A stretch of 64,000 nt of DNA, from NCBI RefSeq assembly GCF_003173775.1, contig NZ_CP029552.1:761001-825000 (forward strand), read 5' to 3'. Source of the DNA: Methylobacterium sp. 17Sr1-1 (GTDB lineage Bacteria > Pseudomonadota > Alphaproteobacteria > Rhizobiales > Beijerinckiaceae). The translations under genes were made by a program, and so were the position numbers. The notes below the pieces were generated by a model. It had not been told where the DNA came from, did not search any database, and saw only the letters and a program-made list of their open reading frames with translations. Positions 1-8,377 of the stretch are shown one piece after another (the stretch's first letter is position 1; each line of letters begins with the position of its first letter).

Positions 1-1
1 C

Positions 2-196
2 CCGATGCCGGGCCTCGTGAAGAGCATTATGGTCACCCCCGGCCAGGAGGTGAAGGCGGGCGAGCCGCTGGCGATCGTCGAGGCGATGAAGATGGAGAAC
101 GTGCTGCGCGCCGAGCGCGACGGCACGGTCCAGACCGTCCAGGCCAAGGAGGGCGACAGCCTCGCGGTCGACGCGGTGATCCTCGAATTCGCCTGA
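2..196 (+). CDS. pccA: Biotin carboxyl carrier end of an acyl-CoA (propionyl-CoA type) carboxylase alpha subunit, partial
   Basis: Only the last 64 or so codons lie in the window; the reading frame is open at the left edge. The segment is a biotinyl domain with the AMKMEN motif, whose Lys (codon at 89-91) would carry biotin. This is the usual C-terminus of the biotin-carboxylase subunit of propionyl-, acetyl- or methylcrotonyl-CoA carboxylases. The propionyl assignment is inference from how common that enzyme is in Methylobacterium relatives; the visible piece cannot separate the three. It is followed after 13 bp by a GGCT-like gene on the same strand. Confidence 0.8.
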   Translation, partial: PMPGLVKSIMVTPGQEVKAGEPLAIVEAMKMENVLRAERDGTVQTVQAKEGDSLAVDAVILEFA

Positions 197-209
197 CGGC
201 CGGCCTTTC

Positions 210-626
210 GTGCCGCTGTACTTCGCCTACGGCTCCAACATGGACCGGGCCGCCATGGCCCGGCGCTGCCCCGCCTCGCGGGTGCTCGGCCTCGGCCGGC
301 TCAACCGCCACCGCCTCGTGATCATGCGGGAGGGCTACGCCTCGGTGGAGCGCAGCCCCGCCGGCACGGTCTGGGGGGTGCTCTGGGAGCTGAGCCTCGC
401 CGACGTGCCGGCCCTCGACCGCTACGAGGGCGTGGCGAGCGGGCTGTACGTCAAGGCGCAGCAGCCGGTCTCGACCGAGGGCGGAGTGCGGCGGGCGCTG
501 GTCTATCTCGGGCGCGGCAGCGGCGGAGTGCCCCGGCCGGGCTACCTGGAGGGCGTGATCGCGGCGGGGCGCGAGAACGGGCTGCCGGACACGTATCTGC
601 GGGGATTGCTGGCGCTGAAGCGGTGA
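210..626 (+). CDS. Gamma-glutamylcyclotransferase-like (AIG2/GGCT family) protein
   Basis: 138 residues from a GTG start 13 bp after the carboxylase stop. The N-terminus has the family signature FAYGSNM (residues 5-11), which forms the substrate loop of gamma-glutamylcyclotransferases and AIG2-like proteins. The DRYEGV motif near residue 73 supplies the probable catalytic Glu. The family cleaves gamma-glutamyl amines or amino acids to 5-oxoproline; the actual substrate cannot be read from the sequence. Close spacing suggests cotranscription with the carboxylase gene. Confidence 0.75.
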   Translation: MPLYFAYGSNMDRAAMARRCPASRVLGLGRLNRHRLVIMREGYASVERSPAGTVWGVLWELSLADVPALDRYEGVASGLYVKAQQPVSTEGGVRRALVYLGRGSGGVPRPGYLEGVIAAGRENGLPDTYLRGLLALKR

Positions 627-991
627 TGACCTAAACCCTCCCCCCTCCGCGGCGGGGCTGTCCGGGGAAAGAGGGGAATACCCGCGCATCGCCCTTCCCC
701 CGGGCAGCCCTGCGTGCTGCGGGGGTGTCCGCGGACGTTACGGGTAGAGGAGGGGAGGGCCGGGCTCCGGTCGGGAAGCGCGGCGAGCCCGCAGGGCGAG
801 GGTGAGAGGGTATCTCCGGATTGGATGCCTCCGGCGCTTCGCCTCCGCTCGCCGCATCACCTGAACGGTGGTGGGATCTTCGATCCCCAAGCTCTCTTCC
901 AAGCCCTCTCCCAAGCCCTCTCCCGGTGCCGCCGCGAACCCGGATCGCTTCGAACAGTTAGACCCTCGGATCTCATATACTCCGAGGGAGC
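627..991. other. Gene-free stretch with dispersed and tandem repeats
   Basis: No convincing gene. It contains a GC-rich repeat whose 16-bp core at 655-670 recurs exactly, in opposite orientation, at 22093-22108. A related copy lies near 694-712 (cccgggcagccctgcg). Three tandem copies of a 12-bp CT-rich unit (caagccctctcc type) occupy 889-924. A hairpin at 963-988 abuts the next start codon and is listed separately. The stretch presumably holds the promoter of the transporter gene at 992. Confidence 0.6.
963..988 (+). promoter_or_regulatory. Inverted repeat masking the ribosome binding site of the NRAMP-type gene
   Basis: CCCTCGGA (963-970) and TCCGAGGG (981-988) form a perfect 8-bp stem with a 10-nt loop. 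The right arm contains the purine-rich Shine-Dalgarno stretch GAGGGAG (984-990) just before the ATG at 992. It could be an operator or an mRNA hairpin that hides the ribosome site. The mechanism is inference; the symmetry and its position are directly visible. Confidence 0.5.
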
Positions 992-2329
992 ATGTCGGCA
1001 CCCGAACCCCTCTCCCGCGCGCGGGCCGATGCGGCGAATCCGTCCGCGCTCGACCACCCGGCCCCCGAGCCCCGAAAGAAGCGCGGCCTCCTGCGCCTCG
1101 TCGGCGGCGGGGTGATCACCGGGGCGGCGGACGACGATCCCTCCGCGATCGGCACCTATGCCAGCGCCGGGGCGAAGTTCGGCCTCGGATTCCTGTGGAT
1201 CGCCCCCGTCCTGCTGCCGATGATGGTGGTGGTGGTCTATGTCTCGGCGAAGCTCGGCCAGGTCTACGGCAAGGGCCTGTTCGCGGCCGTGCGCGACCGC
1301 TACCCGCGCTGGATCCTCTACCCGGCGGTCCTCTTCGCCTTCACCGGCAACGTCATCGAGGCGGCGGCCAATCTCGGCGGCATCGGGGCCGCCCTCAACC
1401 TGCTGGTGCCGCTGCCGGTGCCGCTCATCGTCGTGATCGCGGCAGCCGTGATCCTGGCCTTCCAGATCCTCGGCTCCTACGCGCTCCTGCGCCGCCTCTT
1501 CCGCTGGCTGGCGCTGGCGCTGTTCGCCTACGTCGCCGCAGCGATCATGGCCCGGCCCGATCCGGCAGAAATCCTGTCTCGCACCTTCGTGCCGCGCCTC
1601 ACCCTCGACAGCGAGGCGCTGGCGATGATCGTCGCCTGCATCGGCACCTCCCTCTCGGCCTACATCTACACCTGGCAGTCGAACCAGGAGGTCGAGGAGG
1701 AGATCGGCCAGGGCCGCCGCACCCTGCGCCAGCGCAAGGGGGCGACCGACGCCGAATTGCGGCGCACCCGGCGCGAGGTGATCACCGGGATGCTGTTCTC
1801 GAACCTGATCCTCTACTTCATCATCCTGTCGACCGGCGCGACCCTGCACCCGGCCGGGCAGACCGCGATCGACAGCGCCGCCCAGGCCGCGTCCGCCCTC
1901 GAACCCCTGGCCGGCTCCGGCGCCAAGATCCTGTTCGCGCTCGGCGTCGTCGGCGTCGGCTTCCTGGCGGTGCCGGTGATGACGACGGGCGCGGCCTACG
2001 ACCTCGTCCAGGGCCTCGGCCGCGAGGGCAGCCTGCATGCCAGACCCTCCGAGGCGAAGCTGTTCTACGGCACCATCGCGGCGGTGACGGCGGTCGCGGT
2101 CGGCCTGAACTTCCTCGGCTTCAACCCGATGCGGGCGCTGGTCTGGTCGGGCATCGTGCAGGGCATCTCGGTGCCGCCGCTCCTCTGCCTGATCATGCTG
2201 ATGACCGGCGACCGAAGGATGATGGGCGAGCGGGTCAACGGCCGGCTCGTCACGGTCCTCGGCTGGGCGACGGTGGCGGTGACCTTCGCGGCCACCGCCG
2301 GCCTCGCCGCCACCTGGATCATCGGCTGA
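992..2329 (+). CDS. Divergent NRAMP-family metal ion transporter
   Basis: 445 residues, an inner-membrane protein with about 10-11 hydrophobic helices, matching NRAMP/divalent-metal transporter architecture. TM1 carries [10 protein letters not shown] (around residues 47-56) where classical NRAMPs have DPGN. The TM6 region reads [13 protein letters not shown] instead of the Met-Pro-His type sequence that coordinates metal. The fold assignment is fairly secure, but the cargo (Mn, Fe, Mg or other) is not, since the metal-site residues differ. The ATG at 992 sits behind GAGGGAG. The 3-prime end overlaps the convergent acetyltransferase gene by 11 bp. Confidence 0.75.
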   Translation: MSAPEPLSRARADAANPSALDHPAPEPRKKRGLLRLVGGGVITGAADDDPSAIGTYASAGAKFGLGFLWIAPVLLPMMVVVVYVSAKLGQVYGKGLFAAVRDRYPRWILYPAVLFAFTGNVIEAAANLGGIGAALNLLVPLPVPLIVVIAAAVILAFQILGSYALLRRLFRWLALALFAYVAAAIMARPDPAEILSRTFVPRLTLDSEALAMIVACIGTSLSAYIYTWQSNQEVEEEIGQGRRTLRQRKGATDAELRRTRREVITGMLFSNLILYFIILSTGATLHPAGQTAIDSAAQAASALEPLAGSGAKILFALGVVGVGFLAVPVMTTGAAYDLVQGLGREGSLHARPSEAKLFYGTIAAVTAVAVGLNFLGFNPMRALVWSGIVQGISVPPLLCLIMLMTGDRRMMGERVNGRLVTVLGWATVAVTFAATAGLAATWIIG

Positions 2330-2939
2330 CCGGCTCTCCCTTCAGGGCCCGCACCAGGGCGTCGGCCTTGCCGCTCTGGAGCAGCGGCACCAGGGCCCGC
2401 ACCCGCTCCGGCGGCAGCTCCCACCAGGCGGTCTCGACCAAAGCCGCCACAATCTCCGGCGGGAAGCGGTGGCGGATCACCCGGGCCGGGTTGCCGGCGA
2501 CGATCGCGTAAGCCGGCACGTCGCGGGTGACGACCGCGCGGGCCGCCACCACGGCGCCGGGGCCGACCGTGACGCCCGACAGGACGAGGCACCCGGATCC
2601 GAGCCAGACGTCGGCGCCGATCACCACGTCGCCCCTTGAGGCGTGGTAGCCTTCCGGCGCGTCGAGATCCGGCCACAGGCCGCGCATCGCCGCGAACGGA
2701 TAGGTCGAGACCCAGTCGGTACGGTGATTGCCCCCGAGCAGGATCTCGACCTTGTCGGCGATCGAGCAATACGGGCCGATCGACAGTCGCGCGCCCGATT
2801 CCGGGAAGCGGATCTTCGGCCTGCCGTAGGAGTAGGGGCCGATCCGGAAGCCGTAGCGGGCAGCGAGCCTGGCCAGGTGCAGGCGGGTCTCGTTGTGAGG
2901 GTTGCGCCCCTGCCGCAGGCGGTGCAGGAAATCCTTCAC
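2319..2939 (-). CDS. CatB/Vat-like hexapeptide-repeat O-acetyltransferase
   Basis: 206 residues from a GTG at 2939, with AAGG about nine bases upstream. The middle of the protein is a left-handed beta-helix of isoleucine-patch hexapeptide repeats (for example [14 protein letters not shown] and [15 protein letters not shown]), followed by [13 protein letters not shown], typical of xenobiotic and serine/sugar O-acetyltransferases that use acetyl-CoA. The [10 protein letters not shown] segment carries the catalytic-type His. The acceptor is unknown. The same frame stays open far upstream, antisense to maeB; that is a GC-rich shadow and not part of this gene. Confidence 0.8.
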   Translation of the reverse strand: MKDFLHRLRQGRNPHNETRLHLARLAARYGFRIGPYSYGRPKIRFPESGARLSIGPYCSIADKVEILLGGNHRTDWVSTYPFAAMRGLWPDLDAPEGYHASRGDVVIGADVWLGSGCLVLSGVTVGPGAVVAARAVVTRDVPAYAIVAGNPARVIRHRFPPEIVAALVETAWWELPPERVRALVPLLQSGKADALVRALKGEPVSR

Positions 2940-3011
2940 CCGCGGGCACCTTGGTGAGTCGCGGGCGGGGCGGCGGGCCCGAGCGTTCGGGCGATCCGGG
3001 GAGAGAACGCG

Positions 3012-5351
3012 GTGAGCAGCAACATTTCGGACGATCTGAAGAGCGGCGCGCTGTTCTATCACCGTCATCCGAGACCCGGGAAGCTGGAGATCCAGCCGAC
3101 CAAGCCGCTCGGCAACCAGCGCGACCTCGCGCTCGCCTACTCGCCGGGCGTCGCCGCCGCCTGCGAGGCGATCGCCGCCGATCCCGAGGAGGCCGCGACC
3201 CTGACGGCGCGCCAGAACCTCGTCGCGGTGGTCTCGAACGGCACCGCGGTGCTCGGCCTGGGCGATATCGGCCCGCTCGCCTCCAAGCCCGTGATGGAGG
3301 GCAAGGCGGTCCTGTTCAAGAAGTTCGCCGGCATCGACGTCTTCGACATCGAGCTGAACGAGAAGAACGTCGACAAGCTCGTCGACGTGGTGGCGGCCCT
3401 GGAGCCGACCTTCGGCGGCATCAACCTGGAGGACATCAAGGCGCCGGAATGCTTCGAGGTCGAGGAGCGCTGCCGGGCCCGGATGAACATCCCGGTCTTC
3501 CACGACGACCAGCACGGCACCGCGATCATCGTGGCGGCCGCCGTCCTCAACGGCCTCGAATTCGCCGGCAAGCAGATCGCCGACGTCAAGATCGTGACCT
3601 CGGGCGCCGGCGCCGCGGCTCTGGCCTGCCTCAACCAGCTCGTCTCCCTCGGGGCCCGTCGCGACAACATCTTCGTCACCGATCTCGAGGGCGTGGTCTA
3701 CAAGGGCCGTGAGACGCTCATGGACCGGTGGAAGTCGGTCTACGCCCAGGAGACCGAGGCCAGGACGCTGGCCGAGGTGATCCCGGGGGCGGACGTGTTC
3801 CTCGGCCTCTCGGCCGGCGGCGTGCTGAAACCCGAGATGCTCGAGCGGATGGCCGAGAAGCCGCTGATCCTGGCGCTCGCCAACCCCTATCCGGAGATCA
3901 TGCCGCCGCTGGCCGAGGAGAAGCGCCCGGACGCGATGATCTGCACCGGCCGGTCGGACTTCCCGAACCAGGTCAACAACGTCCTGTGCTTCCCCTACAT
4001 CTTCCGGGGCGCGCTCGACGTCGGGGCGACCACGATCAACGAGGAGATGAAGGCGGCGGCCGTCAAGGCGATCGCCGGGCTCGCCCGCGAGACCCCGTCC
4101 GACGTCGTCGCCCGCGCCTATGGCGGCGAGGCGCGGCCCTTCGGCCCCCACTCCCTGATCCCGAGCCCGTTCGACCCGCGGCTGATCCTGCGCATCGCCC
4201 CCGCGGTCGCGCTGGCCGCCATGGAATCCGGCGTCGCCAAGCGGCCGCTGCCGGACGTGCAGGCCTATACCGACTCCCTCGACCGGTTCGTGCACCGCTC
4301 CGGCTTCATCATGAAGCCGGTCTTCACCGCGGCCAAGGAGGATCCGCGCCGGGTCGTCTACGCCGAGGGCGAGGACGAGCGGGTGCTGCGCGCCGTCCAG
4401 GCGATCGTGGAGGAGGGGCTGGCGAAGCCGATCCTGATCGGCCGCCCGAGCGTCATCGAGACCCGCCTGAAGCGCTTCGGCCTCGCGATCCAGCCGGGCC
4501 GCGATTTCGAGCTGATCAACCCGGACGACGATCCGCGCTACCGCACCTACGTCCAGACCTACATGGACCTCGCCGGCCGGCGCGGCATCACGCCCGACGC
4601 CGCCCGGACGCTGGTGCGCACCAACAACGCGGTGATCGGCGCGCTGGCTGTCCGCCGCGGCGAGGCCGACGCGCTGATCTGCGGCCTGGAAGGCCGGTTC
4701 GAGAGCAAGCTGCGGGTGATCCGCGACATCATCGGGCTGGCTCCCGGCGCTCGCGACTTCGCGGCGCTCAGCCTGATCGTCACCTCGAAGGGCGCCTACT
4801 TCCTGGCCGACACCCACGTGCGGCCGGATCCGAGCGCCGAGGAGATCGCCGACGTCGCCATCGCCTGCGGCGACACCGCCCGCCGCTTCGGCCTGTCGCC
4901 GAAGATCGCGCTGGTCAGCCACGCCGATTTCGGCTCGTTCGACACCGCCTCCTCCCGCAAGATGCGCCAGGCCCTCGCCCTCCTGCGCGAGCGCGCCCCC
5001 GACCTCGAGGTCGACGGCGAGATGGCGGCCGACACCGCCCTGTCGCAGGCGATCCGCGACAAGGTGCTGCCCGGCTCGCGCCTCAAGGGCGAGGCCAACG
5101 TGCTGATCATGCCGAACCTGGATGCGGCCAACATCGCGTTCCAGTTCTCGAAGATGCTGGCCGACGCGCTGCCGGTGGGGCCGCTGCTGCTCGGGCCGGC
5201 GCGCCCCGCCCACATCCTCACGCCGTCGGTGACGGCGCGCGGCATCGTCAACATCACGGCGGCTGCCGTGGTCGAGGCGCAGGGGCAGGAGGTGCTGACG
5301 GTCGAGGCCGATAGCACCGCGGAGGCGGGGACGCCGTTGGTGTCGGCGTAA
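3012..5351 (+). CDS. maeB: NADP-dependent malic enzyme with C-terminal phosphotransacetylase domain
   Basis: 779 residues, the normal length of the fused MaeB type. Residues 1 to about 430 form the malic enzyme (oxidative decarboxylation of malate to pyruvate), with the substrate and metal region around [11 protein letters not shown] and a dinucleotide-binding segment [12 protein letters not shown]. Residues from about 445 to the end resemble phosphate acetyltransferase, which in this fusion is usually regulatory rather than catalytic (family knowledge). The start is a GTG behind GGGGAGAG. It is divergent from the acetyltransferase and ends in a strong terminator at 5359. Confidence 0.95.
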   Translation: MSSNISDDLKSGALFYHRHPRPGKLEIQPTKPLGNQRDLALAYSPGVAAACEAIAADPEEAATLTARQNLVAVVSNGTAVLGLGDIGPLASKPVMEGKAVLFKKFAGIDVFDIELNEKNVDKLVDVVAALEPTFGGINLEDIKAPECFEVEERCRARMNIPVFHDDQHGTAIIVAAAVLNGLEFAGKQIADVKIVTSGAGAAALACLNQLVSLGARRDNIFVTDLEGVVYKGRETLMDRWKSVYAQETEARTLAEVIPGADVFLGLSAGGVLKPEMLERMAEKPLILALANPYPEIMPPLAEEKRPDAMICTGRSDFPNQVNNVLCFPYIFRGALDVGATTINEEMKAAAVKAIAGLARETPSDVVARAYGGEARPFGPHSLIPSPFDPRLILRIAPAVALAAMESGVAKRPLPDVQAYTDSLDRFVHRSGFIMKPVFTAAKEDPRRVVYAEGEDERVLRAVQAIVEEGLAKPILIGRPSVIETRLKRFGLAIQPGRDFELINPDDDPRYRTYVQTYMDLAGRRGITPDAARTLVRTNNAVIGALAVRRGEADALICGLEGRFESKLRVIRDIIGLAPGARDFAALSLIVTSKGAYFLADTHVRPDPSAEEIADVAIACGDTARRFGLSPKIALVSHADFGSFDTASSRKMRQALALLRERAPDLEVDGEMAADTALSQAIRDKVLPGSRLKGEANVLIMPNLDAANIAFQFSKMLADALPVGPLLLGPARPAHILTPSVTARGIVNITAAAVVEAQGQEVLTVEADSTAEAGTPLVSA

Positions 5352-5358
5352 GCGGGAT

Positions 5359-5398
5359 GAGACGGCCCGGTGAGATGAGCGCCGGGCCGTCTCGCTCT
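5359..5398 (+). terminator. Intrinsic terminator of maeB
   Basis: GAGACGGCCCGG (5359-5370) pairs perfectly with CCGGGCCGTCTC (5382-5393) around an 11-nt loop, 7 bp after the maeB stop, and is followed by GCTCT. The 12-bp GC-rich stem makes termination likely although the T-run is poor. Confidence 0.75.
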
Positions 5399-5971
5399 AC
5401 AGGGACATTTCAAAGTCGGGCGAGGCGCCTGTCTCCCACGCGGGTAAGAAAGCCCCCAGCTTCCAAGCCGAGGCTGGACCTCATTAGCTCGGCCATGGGC
5501 GAATCCGCTCTCGATCCGTTGCGGTCGATCCGGCTATCACGCCCGGACGTGAGAAAAGCAGGTGTTTCCCGACGACCGAGATGGCCAGCTGGGCATGTTG
5601 GCTGGCGCATGACGGGCGCTCCATGGCTCTGCTTGCAACCCAGCTTGGATATCTCAGCTGCGCTCGCGCAATCCATGCTGCCGACCCAAAGCGATCCTTC
5701 CATGAGGAAGTGGATCCCGCTACTTAAGTCGAGGCGAACGAGAGCCGGACAGGAAGCAGCCCACCGTGCTGGCACCTGTTTCCGCGCTGAGAGCGATCGG
5801 GTGCCGAGTCGCCGATAAATTGAGAGCTCACACAGACGGGAGCGCCTGAACGAACGTTCGAACACTACAATTTTACGCGAGATTTTTCCATAGATGCGTA
5901 TTGCTGAGTATTATTATCTACTTCCAACAATCTATAACAACGATTTATATCGCTGACAAGGGAGAAGAAGC
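5399..5971. other. Gene-poor stretch of lower GC, left flank of the tannase island
   Basis: No reading frame here has a recognisable product, and both strands give only open frames with unlikely composition. Base composition falls, and 5880-5945 is clearly AT-rich compared with the rest of the window. It probably holds the promoter of the esterase gene and degraded foreign DNA. I see no transposase or integrase motif. Confidence 0.5.
5851..5863. promoter_or_regulatory. Overlapping palindromes of TetR-operator type
   Basis: cgaacgttcg (5851-5860) is a perfect 10-bp palindrome and overlaps a second one, gttcgaac (5856-5863). Alternating GAAC/GTTC tetrads of this kind are common in operators of TetR-family repressors (general knowledge). 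It lies about 110 bp upstream of the esterase start, just before the AT-rich promoter-like stretch. No TetR gene is present in this window. Confidence 0.4.
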
Positions 5972-7627
5972 ATGATGAGAGGCTCGCGACTGCTTGTGCT
6001 GGCAAGTTTGACGATTGGTCTCGCTGCGACGGGTAATGGGGCGGCCCTGGCGCAGAACGTCGGATCCTTCAGGGATGCCGGACGAGGCGCCTTCGATTAC
6101 ACGAAGATTGCTGCCATGCCGCAGAAGGAGTGCGCCAAGCTTGGGCATTCGGTTTCCGCGGTCGAGGGAACGCGGCTCACCATCCTCGTTGCCGAAACCA
6201 TCGCAGCCTCCGAAAGCGTCCCAGGCTTCTGCCGCATCGTGGCGGTTCTCGACCCGGAAATCCAAATCGAGGTGGCTCTGCCTCTCGGCTGGAACCGCCG
6301 GCTCTACATGCGCGGCAACGGCGGGTATGCAGGCGAGAAGCTCGATGCACCCAACCGGGTGGCCTTCCGTGACGAGGCGCTGAAGCGGGGCTTCGTGGCC
6401 GCGCAGACCAATACGGGCCATGATGCCGTGGCCCAGCCACTCGGCTCCTTCGCACAGAACGATCTGGCTAAGCTGATCGACTACAGCCATCGCGCCGTTC
6501 ACCTGACGGCACAGGCTGCCAAGGATCTGGCGTCCGCATTCTATGGTCGCGCGCCCGCCTTCTCATACTTCGACGGATGCTCGACGGGTGGACGCCAAGG
6601 GCTGATGTCCGCTCAGCGTTACCCAGGTGATTTCGACGGCATCGCCGCCGGCGCGCCGGTCCTCAACTTTACGGGGACGATGTATCACTATGTATCCTAC
6701 TCCCCAAGTCTGGCCAAAGCCGCCTTCACACCCACCCTCCTCACGACACTGGGACGCGCGGTCATTGCAAAGTGTGACGCAGCCGATGGCCTGAAGGACG
6801 GACTGATCGCGGATCCGCGCCAGTGCAAGTTCGATCCGAGAGCCGACCTTCCACGCTGCCCCGCAGAGGGGACCTGTTTCAGCGAGGACCAAGTGGCTGC
6901 GCTGGAGGTGATCCATGGCGGCATGCAGCACAACGGCCGCACCGTCTTCCCAGGTTGGCCCTGGGGCTCGGCGGCACCAGATGCGTCAGGCGTCAGCGGT
7001 TGGGCAGAATGGTTCGTTCTGACTCCTCCGCCGCCTTCTCCTCCCGGCGCCCGCCTCGCCTCGGCTGGTCAGGCGCTCCCGCCCGGCGAGACCCGCCAAA
7101 GTGCCTATGCGCAAACCTTTCTGCGCTACTTCGCCGATCAGCCGGCGAGCCGGCCCGACGCGGATTGGCGCACGTTCAACCTTGCCGAGGGCTATCGGTC
7201 GGGAGGCCTCATCAGCCAGCTCGTCAACGCGACGAACCCGGACCTGACTGCCTTCAAATCACGTGGCGGGAAGATGATCACGTATTTTGGCTGGGCGGAT
7301 CCGGCGCTGAATCCCCTCATGGGTATCGGTTATTACGAGGATGCAGCTCGCGCGACACCTGGGATCGAGGATGTCTATCGCTTGTTCATGGTGCCGGGCA
7401 TGCAGCACTGTGGCGGAGGCGACGCCCCGAACGTCCTTGATCCAGTGACGGCTGTGATCGATTGGGTGGAGACTGGCCGCGCGCCGACGACGCTCACGGC
7501 TGTCCAACGTCGGCCCGATGGTTCCGAGCGCAGCAGGCCGCTTTGCCCCTATCCGCAGGTCGCCCGTCACACCGGCGGCGATGCGGACAAAGCCGAGAAC
7601 TTCGTCTGCAAATCCATCTCGGAGTGA
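5972..7627 (+). CDS. Exported tannase/feruloyl esterase family hydrolase
   Basis: 551 residues. Residues 1-28 form a Sec-type signal peptide ending in ALAQ, so the enzyme should act in the periplasm or outside the cell. The tannase/feruloyl-esterase signature is intact: Cys203-Ser204 in DGCSTGGRQG, Asp443 in GWADPALNP and His479-Cys480 in GMQHC, which give the Ser-Asp-His triad with the family's disulfide joining the Cys next to Ser and His. It likely hydrolyses plant phenolic esters; the substrate is not predictable. AAGGGAGAAG lies before the ATG. Codon use is visibly less GC3-biased than its neighbours, consistent with horizontal acquisition. Confidence 0.88.
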   Translation: MMRGSRLLVLASLTIGLAATGNGAALAQNVGSFRDAGRGAFDYTKIAAMPQKECAKLGHSVSAVEGTRLTILVAETIAASESVPGFCRIVAVLDPEIQIEVALPLGWNRRLYMRGNGGYAGEKLDAPNRVAFRDEALKRGFVAAQTNTGHDAVAQPLGSFAQNDLAKLIDYSHRAVHLTAQAAKDLASAFYGRAPAFSYFDGCSTGGRQGLMSAQRYPGDFDGIAAGAPVLNFTGTMYHYVSYSPSLAKAAFTPTLLTTLGRAVIAKCDAADGLKDGLIADPRQCKFDPRADLPRCPAEGTCFSEDQVAALEVIHGGMQHNGRTVFPGWPWGSAAPDASGVSGWAEWFVLTPPPPSPPGARLASAGQALPPGETRQSAYAQTFLRYFADQPASRPDADWRTFNLAEGYRSGGLISQLVNATNPDLTAFKSRGGKMITYFGWADPALNPLMGIGYYEDAARATPGIEDVYRLFMVPGMQHCGGGDAPNVLDPVTAVIDWVETGRAPTTLTAVQRRPDGSERSRPLCPYPQVARHTGGDADKAENFVCKSISE

Positions 7628-7705
7628 GGGGAGAGGGTTTGGGGCGAGGACACTGGCTGCCCACCAGCTTGGCAGCCTTTTACTGGTTCCGGCTGGCTAA
7701 GGCAG

Positions 7706-7723
7706 CGCCGATCCGGATCGGCG
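7706..7723. repeat. 18-bp perfect palindrome downstream of the esterase gene
   Basis: The left half cgccgatcc is followed directly by its exact reverse complement ggatcggcg. It lies 79 bp after the esterase stop and has no T-run, so it is more likely a protein site or a recombination remnant than a terminator. Confidence 0.5.
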
Positions 7724-7842
7724 AGGTACCCCCGTGGTTTGTAGCATAGAGGACGGTCGTCCACCTCACGCGGTCGTTCAGCATCTCAGAGCCGGGTGTA
7801 TGGAAAACATGTGTCTGCCGACAGGGTAATGATCTATGTAAG

Positions 7843-7995
7843 ACCAACGGTCGTTGAAAACGACCTTTGGTTCCGTTCTCGAGTTTTCGTCGCGCCTCTG
7901 GCTTGGCATCGAACATTCGAGATGGATCAACGGTCTCGTCGATCTCGGGCCTGCCCGAGATCGACGTTGATGCGTCAGCATCTTAGGCCGTTGGT
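7843..7995. repeat. Hairpin-rich MITE-like element with ACCAACGG terminal inverted repeats
   Basis: The element is bounded by ACCAACGG (7843-7850) and CCGTTGGT (7988-7995). It contains a hairpin with stem ACCAA-GGTCGTT at 7843-7871 and a very strong 14-bp stem with a CT turn at 7937-7966 (left arm CGTCGATCTCGGGC), framed by ATCAA (7926-7930) and TTGAT (7967-7971). No protein is encoded. Non-autonomous insertion sequences have this layout; no parent transposase is present, so that reading is inference. Confidence 0.45.
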
Positions 7996-8377
7996 ATAAG
8001 CTGACGTGCCCGTCCTTCAGGCTGCGGCCGTAACGTTTGCGCGGCAAGCCCTGTCGGATTGGCAGAGTGCGCGGAAACGTGGCTACAAGGATTTTCCGCA
8101 CATGCCGGCCGGGTGCCAGCAACGCCTCAGTCTGCCGTTCATTCAAGATTGCCCGCATGACGCTAATCGGCAAGCTTGAGCAGATCGGCTGCAAATGCCC
8201 GCGAGGTAAGCAGGAGTACCCGACGAGGTAGCCCTTGTTGAGCGACGGGATGAAACCGAGGTGTGTGATGCTCAAGCCTGCGGGCCGCCCCCATTCTCGG
8301 CAGCCGGCCGCACTGTCGAGCCGAACGGCTTGAGGGCTTACGATTCCGCTGCAGATCGATCGCCCTCAACTCCCCGC

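Larger units (their letters stand above)
7628..8377. other. Gene-poor stretch, right flank of the island, where lptB would be expected
   Basis: No credible gene in 750 bp. It contains an 18-bp perfect palindrome at 7706-7723 and a cluster of hairpins framed by ACCAACGG/CCGTTGGT at 7843-7995 (both listed separately). The remaining open frames on either strand do not resemble any family I know. In most alphaproteobacteria lptB, rpoN and hpf follow lptA on this strand; none is visible here. Confidence 0.55.

Noticed and set aside
889..924. Three tandem 12-bp units considered as a CRISPR or iteron array
   Set aside because: Too few and too short, without spacers, AT-rich region or replication gene; a simple CT-rich tandem repeat.
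2319..5213. 964-codon minus-strand open frame running through maeB into the acetyltransferase
   Set aside because: Only the last 206 codons match a protein family. The rest is the antisense shadow of maeB, favoured by GC-rich third positions, and has the His/Asp/Arg-rich composition typical of such shadows.
5357..5865. Open frames of about 150 codons on both strands after maeB
   Set aside because: No family resemblance, no ribosome site, and the plus-strand frame starts inside the maeB terminator. Treated as non-coding.
7778..8275. 165-codon minus-strand frame between the esterase and lptA
   Set aside because: It passes through the hairpin element and reads as low-information Arg/Ser/Pro sequence; it does not match LptB, which would be expected there.
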